Source: Hymenobacter sp. 5317J-9 (GTDB lineage: Bacteria > Bacteroidota > Bacteroidia > Cytophagales > Hymenobacteraceae). Taken from it: a stretch of DNA of 64,000 bases. How positions within the stretch are numbered: the stretch's first letter is position 1; every line of letters starts with the position of its first letter. Below, one piece after another: positions 42,719 through 50,486 of this stretch. The translations under genes were made by a program, and so were the position numbers. The notes under the pieces are model-generated. The model was not told the DNA's origin, did no database searches, and saw only the letters and a list, made by a program, of their open reading frames with translations. The stretch is taken from NCBI RefSeq assembly GCF_022921075.1, contig NZ_CP095050.1:1364001-1428000 (forward strand). The letters are read 5' to 3'.

Positions 42719-43477
42719 ATGAAGAACTACATGTTACTGGCGCTGCCCCTCGGCGGCATCGTGCTGGCGCTGGCCTCGGCGGCCCCTGCCCCAGAAGCGC
42801 CAGCCCGGGTTCCGGTGGTGGTAGAGCTGTTCACATCGGAAGGCTGCTCCAGCTGCCCCAGCGCCGACGCGGCCCTGCGCGAGCTGGAAAACGCCCAGAC
42901 GGTGCCCGGCGTCGAGGTCATCGCCCTCGGCGAGCACGTGGATTACTGGAATCGGTTGGGCTGGAAGGACGTGTTTTCGGCTCCTGCCTACACCGAGCGC
43001 CAGCGGCGATACGCCCAGGGCTTCGGCACGGGTTCCTACACGCCCCAGGCGGTGGTGGCCGGCCGCTACGAGTTTGTGGGCAGCCGCACCGGCGAGCTGG
43101 CCGCCACCGTGGCCAAGGCCGCCCGAGCCCCGCAAGCCGCGCTGAGCGTGGCCGTGAGCGGCGGCCGGGCCCGGGTGGAGGTGCGCAGCCTGCCCGCCCA
43201 CACGCCCGCGGCCGAGGTGCTGCTGGTCATTACCGAGAAGAACCTGGCCTCGCAGGTGGGGCGGGGCGAAAACTCGGGCCGCTTGTTGCGCCATGCCTCG
43301 GTGGTGCGCCGGCTGCTGCCGCTGGGCCGCGTGAGCGCCGATGGCACCTTCGCTGCCACCACCGAGCTGTCGCTGGCGTCCGACTGGAAGCGCGCCAACC
43401 TGCGGGCCGTGGCCTTGGTGCAGGAAACAGCTTCGCGCCATGTGGTAGGCGCCGCATCAGCCGCCGTGCCGGAATGA
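42719..43477 (+). CDS. DUF1223 thioredoxin-like exported protein
   Basis: 252 residues from ATG 42719. N-terminal signal (MKNYMLLALPLGGIVLALAS) then the DUF1223 core: VVVELFTSEGCSSCPSADAA with a CxxC pair in a thioredoxin-like fold, ALGEHVDYWNRLGWKD and TGSYTPQAVVAGRYEFVGS. The redox partner is unknown. It lies 90 bases upstream of the ECF sigma factor. Confidence 0.85.
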   Translation: MKNYMLLALPLGGIVLALASAAPAPEAPARVPVVVELFTSEGCSSCPSADAALRELENAQTVPGVEVIALGEHVDYWNRLGWKDVFSAPAYTERQRRYAQGFGTGSYTPQAVVAGRYEFVGSRTGELAATVAKAARAPQAALSVAVSGGRARVEVRSLPAHTPAAEVLLVITEKNLASQVGRGENSGRLLRHASVVRRLLPLGRVSADGTFAATTELSLASDWKRANLRAVALVQETASRHVVGAASAAVPE

Positions 43478-43567
43478 GGCACAGTGTTGCGGCGCCGCCG
43501 GCGCGTATAGCCCCACCAATCCGGGCGCTGACGTAATCTTGCAGCGCAACTTGTGCCTTTTGCCTGC

Positions 43568-44146
43568 ATGACCCCAGCCACCCCCGTTCCGGCGCTTTGG
43601 CCCGACCGTTTCGGCGACGAGCTTTACCGCTTCGCCCTCAGCCGTGTGAGCGACGCCGACGTAGCCGAAGAGCTGGTGCAGGAAACCTTCCTGAGCGCCC
43701 TCGATGGCCTGGCCACGTTCCGGGCCGAAGCCTCCGAGCGCACCTGGCTGTTCGTCATCCTGCGCCGCAAAATCATCGACCATTACCGGCGACAGGCCCG
43801 CGCCACCCAGGTCAGCCTCGACGAGCTGAGTGAAAACGGTGCCACCGAAGCCGACTTCTTTACACCTGAAAACGGCCACTGGACGGGTCCGCAAGCCCCC
43901 GCCAGTTGGCTCAACGCCGACGCGGCACTGGAGCAGCAGGAGCTGCACGAAATCCTGCAGCGCTGCCAGGAGCGCCTGTCGCCGCAGCAGGGCGCCGTGT
44001 TTGCCATGCGGTTTGTGGAGGAATTATCGGCCGAAGAAATTTGTCAGGAGCTCGGCCTGAGTTCGGCCAACTACTGGGTCATCGTGCACCGCGCCAAGCT
44101 GCAGCTGCGCCGCTGCCTCGAAAAACACGGCCTCGGCGAGAATTAA
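43568..44146 (+). CDS. ECF-type RNA polymerase sigma factor
   Basis: 192 residues from ATG 43568. Region 2 is seen as GDELYRFALSRVSDADVAEE LVQETFLSALDGL with WLFVILRRKIIDHYRRQ, and region 4 as LSPQQGAVFAMRFVEELSAE then EICQELGLSSANYWVIVHRA. A TAATCTTG box lies about 30 bases upstream. The next gene, 9 bases downstream, is a zinc-finger-like partner and probably its anti-sigma factor. Confidence 0.93.
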   Translation: MTPATPVPALWPDRFGDELYRFALSRVSDADVAEELVQETFLSALDGLATFRAEASERTWLFVILRRKIIDHYRRQARATQVSLDELSENGATEADFFTPENGHWTGPQAPASWLNADAALEQQELHEILQRCQERLSPQQGAVFAMRFVEELSAEEICQELGLSSANYWVIVHRAKLQLRRCLEKHGLGEN

Positions 44147-44155
44147 GAATTGATT

Positions 44156-44410
44156 ATGCTACGACTCATTACCTGCCAACACGCCACGCTGCTGCTCGAA
44201 AAGCGCGCCGACGGTGCGCTCCCGAAAGAGCAGCGCGCCAGCCTGTGGCTGCACCTGCGCTACTGCCCCTACTGCAACCGCTACGCCAAGCAAACGGTGC
44301 TCATTGCGGAGTGGGCCCGCGCTGCGGCTTCCAGCCGCGCCCAAGCCAGTGTAACCCTGTCGGAGGTTGCTAAGGAGCGCATGCGCCAGCGTTTGCGCGC
44401 GGCCGGGTAG
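44156..44410 (+). CDS. Mini zinc-finger protein, putative anti-sigma factor
   Basis: 84 residues from ATG 44156. It contains a HxxxCxxC motif (HLRYCPYCNRYAKQ) preceded by ITCQHATLLLEKR, the arrangement of the zf-HC2/ZAS anti-sigma domain, but no transmembrane segment or sensor domain. A soluble ZAS protein directly after an ECF sigma gene would bind the sigma factor and respond to redox or metal state in the cytoplasm. Confidence 0.75.
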   Translation: MLRLITCQHATLLLEKRADGALPKEQRASLWLHLRYCPYCNRYAKQTVLIAEWARAAASSRAQASVTLSEVAKERMRQRLRAAG

Positions 44411-44473
44411 CCGTCCGTCATGGCTACAGCCGCGAAGCCGCTCGTCCTGCCAACCTCCAAACCTTTATATCAC

Positions 44474-44509
44474 AAAAAGCCCCGACACTGCGAAGTGTTG
44501 GGGCTTTTT
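44474..44509. terminator. Bidirectional terminator between anti-sigma and ferredoxin genes
   Basis: 16-bp stem AAAAAGCCCCGACACT (44474-44489) / AGTGTTGGGGCTTTTT (44494-44509) with one G-T pair. Confidence 0.85.
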
Positions 44510-44591
44510 ACATTATTCGATTGGTCGCTGCGCACTGAACGGTTTGCTCCGTAGCGCACGCCATGACGGCGGCTCCTGGGCAACGCCCAAT

Positions 44592-44918
44592 TTAGGCGCC
44601 CGTCGGGGCCAGGCGCACCACCAGGCCGTCGGTGCGGGGCGTGAGGCGAATCTGGCAGCTGAGGCGCGAGCCCAGGTGCACCACGGGCAGGGTTTCAAGC
44701 ATGTCGAGTTCGGCGTCTTCGGGCTCGGGCAGGGCGGGGCCGGCCAGCACTTCCACGTGGCAGGTGGCGCAGAGGGCCATGCCGCCGCAGGTGGCCATGA
44801 TGTCGTAGCCGCTGGCTTTGAGCAACTCCATCAGGCTCAGCCCCATATCAGTGGGCGCCAGAATTTCGCGGCGCTGGCCGGGAGCTTCTTCAACGTAGAT
44901 GCGGATATCTTCTTCCAT
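44592..44918 (-). CDS. 2Fe-2S ferredoxin
   Basis: 108 residues from ATG 44918. The cluster ligands are in TCGGMALCATC (C-x5-C-x2-C) plus the distal Cys in SRLSCQI, the adrenodoxin/Isc-type spacing. An electron carrier, probably reduced by the ferredoxin reductase encoded upstream on the same strand (45053-46069), from which it is separated by palindromic repeat copy 4. Confidence 0.9.
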   Translation of the reverse strand: MEEDIRIYVEEAPGQRREILAPTDMGLSLMELLKASGYDIMATCGGMALCATCHVEVLAGPALPEPEDAELDMLETLPVVHLGSRLSCQIRLTPRTDGLVVRLAPTGA

Positions 44919-44942
44919 AATGTGGGTGATTGGGGCACAAAA

Positions 44943-45040
44943 GAACGTCATGCTGAGCACAGCCGAAGCATCTCTACCGCGTAAGTAGTCGGATTTACTA
45001 TTGCGGTAGAGATGCTTCGGCTGCGCTCAGCATGACGCTC
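44943..45040. repeat. Dispersed palindromic repeat, copy 4
   Basis: Arms 44943-44980 and 45003-45040, 38 bp with a few mismatches and a 22-base centre, between the reductase and ferredoxin genes. Confidence 0.9.
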
Positions 45041-45052
45041 TGGGATACCAGA

Positions 45053-46069
45053 CTACATAGACGGTGCCCCATTGACGGTGGTGTACTTCAGCGTGTACTT
45101 TTTGTCGGGGAAAATGTATTTGAAGGCGCCCTGGCACATGAGCGCGGCCTCGTGGAAGCCGCACAGAATGAGCTTGAGCTTGCCGGGGTAGGTGTTGATG
45201 TCGCCGATGGCAAACACGCCGGGCAGCGAAGTACTGTAGTCCAGGGTATCAACCTTCACGGCATCGTTCTCAATTTCCAAGCCCCACTCGCCGATGGGGC
45301 CGAGCTTGGGCGTGAGGCCGAACAGCGGAATGAAGCAGTCGAGCGGCACCGTCTCGGCCTGGCCGTCGTTGCCGGTAATGGTCACTTCCTTCAGCATGCC
45401 GTTGCCGTGCAGGTGCGTCACGTTGGAGCTGAGCACGAGCTTGATTTTGCCGGCCTCGGCCAGCGTCTTCACTTTTTCGGCCGAGTCGGCGGCGCCGCGG
45501 AAGGTGGTGCCGCGGTGCACCAGCGTCACGTCGGAAGCCACGTTGGCGAGGAAGTTGGTCCAGTCGAGGGCCGAATCGCCGCCGCCGGCGATGACGATTT
45601 TCTTGTCGCGGAAATGCTCGGGGTCGCGCACCATGTAGTGCACGCCGCGGCCGCCTTCAAACTGCTCCAGGTTCTCCACGGCGGGCTTGCGGGGCTCAAA
45701 CGAGCCCAGGCCGCCGGCAATGGCCACGGCCTTGCAGTGAATTTCGGTGCCGTCGGTGGTGTAAAGCTGAAACGAGCCGTCGTCGAGCTTCTGGAATTGT
45801 TCGACCCGTTCGCCCAGCGTGAAAGTGGGGTGGAAGGGCTCAATCTGCTTCATCAGGTTGTCGACCAGGTCGCCAGCCAGGATTTCGGGGAAGCCCGGAA
45901 TGTCGTAAATCGGCTTTTTGGGGTAAATCTCGGAGAGCTGGCCGCCGGGCTGGGGCAGGGCGTCCACCACGTGGCAGCGGAGCTTGAGCAGGCCGGCTTC
46001 GAACACGGCAAACAGGCCCACCGGGCCGGCCCCGATGATGCAGATGTCAGTGGAAATGGGAGTGGGCAT
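45053..46069 (-). CDS. Ferredoxin--NADP(+) reductase, thioredoxin reductase-like
   Basis: 338 residues. FAD-binding motif IIGAGPVGLFAVFEAGLL, NADPH-binding IVIAGGGDSALDWTNFLANV and C-terminal FAD motif GVFAIGDINTYPGKLKLILC. It lacks the CxxC of thioredoxin reductases, which places it in the YumC/TrxR-like ferredoxin reductase group. Adjacent to the 2Fe-2S ferredoxin gene, a likely redox couple. Confidence 0.92.
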   Translation of the reverse strand: MPTPISTDICIIGAGPVGLFAVFEAGLLKLRCHVVDALPQPGGQLSEIYPKKPIYDIPGFPEILAGDLVDNLMKQIEPFHPTFTLGERVEQFQKLDDGSFQLYTTDGTEIHCKAVAIAGGLGSFEPRKPAVENLEQFEGGRGVHYMVRDPEHFRDKKIVIAGGGDSALDWTNFLANVASDVTLVHRGTTFRGAADSAEKVKTLAEAGKIKLVLSSNVTHLHGNGMLKEVTITGNDGQAETVPLDCFIPLFGLTPKLGPIGEWGLEIENDAVKVDTLDYSTSLPGVFAIGDINTYPGKLKLILCGFHEAALMCQGAFKYIFPDKKYTLKYTTVNGAPSM

Positions 46070-46244
46070 AAGGGGTATAAAGTGCCTTTAACCGGGCGTC
46101 GGGTTTGAAGCGGCTACAACGTAGGAAGCCGTTGGGCAAAGGTACGGCCACCGGCCGGGGCCGCCAACGCGGGCCCGGGTTATAACAGCACTCCTCCGTA
46201 AATCGTTGGCTAAAAGCCCGCAAAAACCCTGCGGTGCGCCGGTG

Positions 46245-46658
46245 TCAGGCGGCCGTGCCGGTGCGCAGCTGCAGCTCGTCGAGGAACTGCGTGGCGTCCC
46301 AGATGTCGAGGAAATACTCGACGGGCATGGCCTGGCTGGTGGTCACGGCGTCGGTATGGCGGCGGGTGGGCAGGCCGGGCACGTGCACCTCGGCCACCAG
46401 CGTCACGCCGCGCTGCACAATGAGCTGCTCCACGGCCTGAAACTCGGCCAGCAGGCCCACGCCGTGTCCGTTCACCACCTGCATGTCGCTGAGAATGACA
46501 AAGCCCGGGCTGACTTCGGCCAGGGCGGCCTCCCAGTCTTCGCGGTAGTGGGGGAGGGAAGTGGCGCCGCGCATCTGACCAAAATTCTGGTAGAAAATTC
46601 GGTTTTGGGCGGGGTCAACGGTGAGTTGATACTCGGGACGGAAAGCAATTATGCGCAT
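46245..46658 (-). CDS. Hypothetical cytoplasmic protein, STAS-like size
   Basis: 137 residues from ATG 46658 (MRIIAFRPEYQLTVDPAQNR). No signal or membrane segment. Alternating strand and helix elements (PGFVILSDMQVVNGHGVGLL, EQLIVQRGVTLVAEVHVPGL) resemble a STAS/SpoIIAA-type fold by size and pattern only. Transcribed away from the tubulin/actin/stator cluster. Function unknown. Confidence 0.7.
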   Translation of the reverse strand: MRIIAFRPEYQLTVDPAQNRIFYQNFGQMRGATSLPHYREDWEAALAEVSPGFVILSDMQVVNGHGVGLLAEFQAVEQLIVQRGVTLVAEVHVPGLPTRRHTDAVTTSQAMPVEYFLDIWDATQFLDELQLRTGTAA

Positions 46659-46947
46659 TAGACAACACAAACCAAACAACCATTTCCGGCCATTTTTTAC
46701 ACAATGTTACTAGAATTTGAAGGAAAGGTGCAATAAATGAGCTCGGCTTGGGGACAACACCCCAAAATCAACCCCAAAATAGCTACACATGAGGTAAACT
46801 AAGTTGAAGGTCGGAACGCGCCGCAACTGAACGGCAAAGACAATACCGCGGAAGCCGCCGCGTTGAGCGGCACTGGTTTTCGGCCGTGGGGCATTTCGTT
46901 GCGTAATGCCTATACTTCGCCCCAAAACCTTGCCTAGCGCTTACTCT

Positions 46948-48282
46948 ATGCCGACATCTGTTTCCGCGGAGCCCCTGGCTTTGCGTTTTTTTCGTGGCTT
47001 CCGGCTGGCCGGAGTGTTGCTGGGAACTGCCCTGCTGGCGAGCTGCGGTGGTTCTGAGCCCGCCGAAACCACCGCCTCCAAGCCCACCAAAGGCGCCAAA
47101 CCCGCCACCACCACGCCCGCCGAAGCTGAAGCCGCCCCGCTCAACGTGAGCGTTTTTCTGGAATACTCGGGCGGCATGAAGGGCTTCGTGCCGCGCGGCG
47201 GGGCCGACAAGCCACCCACGGAGTTTCAGCAGCGCATCGGCGCGCTCATCACCGAAACGCAGGTGAACGGCGCCGTGGCCAACCGCAAATACTACCTCTG
47301 CGAAAACGCCGCGCCCAAGGCCGTGCCCTTCTCCGAACTGCGCAACCTGGTGCAGGGCAACGTGACCCAAGCGGCCCTGGGCACCGAACTGCCGCAGATG
47401 CTGGAAGGCATTCTGGCCCGGCCGCAGGCGGCGCAGGAGGTGAGCGTGGTGATTTCCGACTTCATTTATGGGCCCGAAGACCGGTCGGCGTTTTCGCAGC
47501 TGCCCAACCTGATTCGGACGTCCATCGCGCCCGTGAGCCAGAAGCAGCTGGCCGTGGCCGTATTTGGCGAAACTTCGCGCTTCTACGGCAGCTACTTCCC
47601 GGCCGTGAAAACGCCGGTGCCGAAGCGCACGCTCAACGGCGAGAAGGTGCCGTACTACGTGTGGGTAATCGGCCCGCCCGCGCTGGTGGCGCGCTACTCG
47701 GCCGAGGTATTCAAGAATGCCCCGGCCCAGCAGGCCTTCTTCGGGTTGAAGACGAGCACGCCGGCTTTCGCGCCCGTGCTGGTGAAACTGACCGACCCCA
47801 AACTGAAGCCCAGCGGCAGCGTGTACGCCGAGGATAACGGCCTGACCATGAAAGTGTCGGACGACCCGGCCGAATTTACGGTGGGCCTGAATCTGAAAGA
47901 ATTGCCCGCCGCGTGGCAGCAACCGGCGTTTTTGGCCCAACATCTGCAGGTGCGCTTGCCCAACGGTCAGGCCGCCGTGGTGCCCAACTCGGTGCGGACG
48001 CTCACCGAGGACCAGCAAAGCGGACAGCCCGTGCTGGCGCCCTACACCCACGCCCTGCGCCTGCGCGTGACCAAACTGGCGGCCCCCACCGCCACGCTCA
48101 GCCTGGCCCTGCCCGCTCCGGAAACGCCGGATTGGGTGAGTGCCTGGAGCACCGCCAACGACAATACGCCCGCCCCGCGCACGTTTGGCCTCGACCAAAT
48201 CCTGACGGGCGTCCGGCAGTCGTACCCCACGCCCTTGCCGCCCGTATTTACGGTGCAGCTTCCGCTCAAAAACGATAAATAA
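46948..48282 (+). CDS. vWA-like lipoprotein of the tubulin/actin/stator cluster
   Basis: 444 residues from ATG 46948 (an in-frame ATG at 46906 would add 14 residues; a TATACTTC box at 46911 favours the inner start). Signal with lipobox GTALLASC (Cys33), then an Ala/Thr/Pro linker. A von Willebrand A-like domain follows at about 60-260: LNVSVFLEYSGGMKGFV at the MIDAS position, a Thr in GTELPQML and VSVVISDFIYGPEDRSAF. The MIDAS is altered (Glu for the first Asp, GG for xS), so metal binding is uncertain. The rest (about 270-444) is beta-rich. First gene of the cluster, predicted periplasmic or outer-membrane facing. Confidence 0.75.
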   Translation: MPTSVSAEPLALRFFRGFRLAGVLLGTALLASCGGSEPAETTASKPTKGAKPATTTPAEAEAAPLNVSVFLEYSGGMKGFVPRGGADKPPTEFQQRIGALITETQVNGAVANRKYYLCENAAPKAVPFSELRNLVQGNVTQAALGTELPQMLEGILARPQAAQEVSVVISDFIYGPEDRSAFSQLPNLIRTSIAPVSQKQLAVAVFGETSRFYGSYFPAVKTPVPKRTLNGEKVPYYVWVIGPPALVARYSAEVFKNAPAQQAFFGLKTSTPAFAPVLVKLTDPKLKPSGSVYAEDNGLTMKVSDDPAEFTVGLNLKELPAAWQQPAFLAQHLQVRLPNGQAAVVPNSVRTLTEDQQSGQPVLAPYTHALRLRVTKLAAPTATLSLALPAPETPDWVSAWSTANDNTPAPRTFGLDQILTGVRQSYPTPLPPVFTVQLPLKNDK

Positions 48283-48297
48283 CCCGCCTTCTTTTTC

Positions 48298-48708
48298 ATG
48301 CAAACCTTCTTCACCAGCCTGTATTCGGCCCTGATTTCCATCTTCCAGAGCCAGCGCCCGGCCGACTACGGCCTGTACAAAACCGACATTTTTTCGCTCG
48401 TGGGCTGGAGCACCCTGGGCGTGGCCCTGCTGCTGGTGCTGGCGTATTACTACGTGTTCAACTCGGCCTTGCGCACGGGCATGTTTCGCACCACGCACTG
48501 GGTGCTGACGCTGGCCCTGGCCGCGGGCCTGGGCGTGCTGCTGGCCAATACCCTCAGCAAAAGCCACGGGGCCGAGCCCAGCAGCTACCTCGGCTACTTT
48601 ATGGTGGTGAACATGCTGGTGGCCGCGCTGTGGTTTTTCCTTTTCTCCGTGCTGCTGAAGCGGTGGAGCACCTACGCGCGCACCACGCCGTTTGTGGGGC
48701 CGTTTTAG
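48298..48708 (+). CDS. Small three-span membrane protein
   Basis: 136 residues with hydrophobic segments at about 36-54, 66-82 and 99-118 and a polar N-terminal part (FQSQRPADYGLYKTDIFSLV). Starts 15 bases after the lipoprotein gene. No family recognised; probably an inner membrane anchor or adaptor for the cluster. Confidence 0.75.
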   Translation: MQTFFTSLYSALISIFQSQRPADYGLYKTDIFSLVGWSTLGVALLLVLAYYYVFNSALRTGMFRTTHWVLTLALAAGLGVLLANTLSKSHGAEPSSYLGYFMVVNMLVAALWFFLFSVLLKRWSTYARTTPFVGPF

Positions 48709-48714
48709 TTTTTC

Positions 48715-48822
48715 CGCCTGTCGTTCTAAGCAGCGCGAAGGACCCTATCACAACTGAATAGTTTGTAGTAATTACTGTTCCAAACGTGATAAGGCCCTTC
48801 GCTCCGCTCAGAACGACAGGCG
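48715..48822. repeat. Related palindromic repeat in the cluster
   Basis: Imperfect 37-bp arms 48715-48751 (CGCCTGTCGTTCTAAGCAGC...) and 48786-48822 (...CCGCTCAGAACGACAGGCG). The sequence differs from the main family, but length, AT-rich centre and position in a gene gap are the same. Confidence 0.8.
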
Positions 48823-48845
48823 ATTTCATCTGATTACAACCAGCT

Positions 48846-50327
48846 ATGTCCAAACTATTCATCTTTGCCGTGGGCGGCACCGGGGCCCGCGTGCTGCGCT
48901 CCCTTACCATGTTGCTGGCCTCGGGCGTGCGCATTCCGAACTGCGACCAGGTGGTGCCCGTCCTCATCGACCCCGACACCCAGAACGGCGACGTGACCCG
49001 CACCGTGGCCCTGCTCAAGCGCTACGCCCGCATTCACGAGGCCCTGTACAGCGACGGCCAGAAGGAAAAAAACGGTTTCTTCAGCCAGCCCATGAACACA
49101 CTGGCCCACCTGAACACCAGCGGCGGCGGCGAGGAGCTGCGCGACTCGTTCGTGTACGACTTCGGCGGCATCAGCCAGCCCTTCCGCGATTACCTCAAAT
49201 ACAACGACCTCTCGGTGGAAACGCAGGGCCTGGTCGACTTGCTGTTTACGCAGGATAGCCTGGCGGCCAACCTTGACGTGGGTTTCCGCGGCTCGCCCAA
49301 CGTGGGCTCGGTGGTGCTGAATGCGGTGGTGCAGAGCAAGGAAATGCGCTACCTCGCCCAAAGCCTGCAGGACGGCGACCGCGCCTTTTTCATTAGCTCG
49401 ATTTTTGGGGGCACCGGCGCGGCCGGCTTCCCGCTGCTGGTGAAAAACCTGCGCGACACCAACTCAGCCCTGGCCCACCCGGAGGTGCGCCGCCGCATGA
49501 AGGCCGGCGCGCTGGTGATGCTGCCCTACTTCAAATTGCAGGAGCCATCGGCCGATGAGAAGGCCGCCGGGCAGGATTTCATCGACTCCAACACCTTCAT
49601 CACGAAGACCAAAACGGCCCTTTCGTACTACGCTGACAACCTACAGGGGCTGGAAGCCATGTACTACCTCGGCGACCAGCCCGGCCAGCCGCTGGCCAAC
49701 CACCCCGGCCGCGCTGAGCAGCGCAACCAAGCCCACCTGCTGGAGATGCTGGGCGCATTGTCCATCCAGCACTTCATGGAAGTGCCCGACAACCAGCTCG
49801 ACGGCAACCAGCCGCTGTTCCACGAATACGGGCTGAAATCGGACAGCACCGACGTGGACTTTGCCCAGCTGCCCAGCGACATGCGCCAGGAAGTGGCCCG
49901 CCCGCTCATTCAGCTGCACTACTTTGCCCGCTACTTCCTTAAGCACACGCCTGAGGACGAAAAAGCACCCTACTACGAAGCCGGCGACCTTTCGGCCCAA
50001 TTGCGCAACAACCGCGCCCTGCGCGAGCTGTACGACTTTTTCGGCGAGTACAATGAGTGGATTCGGGAGCTGGGCGTGAACCAGCGCCGCTACACCGCCA
50101 TTCGGGCCGAGGAAATGGATTTCAACAAAATGGTGGCCGATAAAACGGTGGAAACCGGCATTTTCAGTAAAGGCATCACGCCGGGCTACTTCCGCGACGA
50201 GCTGACCAAAGCCGTGGGCAAAGCCACGCTGAAGAATCCCACCGAAAACGAGGCCCTGCGCTGGATAGTGAAGGCTTTTGAGGAAGCCACCGGCGAGATT
50301 CTGGACAAGAAGCTGCAGTACTCATAG
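48846..50327 (+). CDS. Tubulin/FtsZ-like GTPase
   Basis: 493 residues, soluble. The N-terminus LFIFAVGGTGARVLRSLTML and LIDPDTQNGD correspond to the first loop of the tubulin/FtsZ nucleotide fold. ISSIFGGTGAAGFP (Gly188-Gly189-Thr190-Gly191) is the tubulin signature GGGTGSG in a slightly altered form. The C-terminal half is helical and acidic, without an FtsZ tail peptide, so this is not the cell-division FtsZ. Makarova and Koonin (2010, from memory) described FtsZ-like families next to vWA, GTPase and OmpA genes, which this neighbourhood recalls. Polymerisation and partners are inference. Confidence 0.75.
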   Translation: MSKLFIFAVGGTGARVLRSLTMLLASGVRIPNCDQVVPVLIDPDTQNGDVTRTVALLKRYARIHEALYSDGQKEKNGFFSQPMNTLAHLNTSGGGEELRDSFVYDFGGISQPFRDYLKYNDLSVETQGLVDLLFTQDSLAANLDVGFRGSPNVGSVVLNAVVQSKEMRYLAQSLQDGDRAFFISSIFGGTGAAGFPLLVKNLRDTNSALAHPEVRRRMKAGALVMLPYFKLQEPSADEKAAGQDFIDSNTFITKTKTALSYYADNLQGLEAMYYLGDQPGQPLANHPGRAEQRNQAHLLEMLGALSIQHFMEVPDNQLDGNQPLFHEYGLKSDSTDVDFAQLPSDMRQEVARPLIQLHYFARYFLKHTPEDEKAPYYEAGDLSAQLRNNRALRELYDFFGEYNEWIRELGVNQRRYTAIRAEEMDFNKMVADKTVETGIFSKGITPGYFRDELTKAVGKATLKNPTENEALRWIVKAFEEATGEILDKKLQYS

Positions 50328-50358
50328 GGCCGCCTTAATCAAACTCTGAATAATTAAT

Positions 50359-50463
50359 GGACTGTCCTGCTGAGCGCAGCCGAAGCATCTCTACTGCATT
50401 GGTAACCAATGTTGATGCAACGAAGCGGTGGAGATGCTTCGGCTGCGCTCAGCAGGACAGTCC
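50359..50463. repeat. Dispersed palindromic repeat, copy 5 (changed outer arms)
   Basis: Arms 50359-50395 (GGACTGTCCTGCTGAGCGCA...) and 50427-50463 (...TGCGCTCAGCAGGACAGTCC). The inner arm matches the main family; the outer arm differs at several positions, with matching changes on both sides, so pairing is kept. Confidence 0.9.
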
Positions 50464-50486
50464 AGATTCGTCTGTAAAAACAAACA

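Noticed and set aside
46783..48567. 594-residue minus-strand frame opposite the lipoprotein gene
   Set aside because: His/Gly/Arg-rich composition typical of an antisense shadow; the plus strand has a lipobox protein with natural composition.
48846..50327. Cell-division FtsZ
   Set aside because: The signature loop is altered, the C-terminal FtsA/ZipA-binding tail is absent and no division or cell-wall genes are adjacent.
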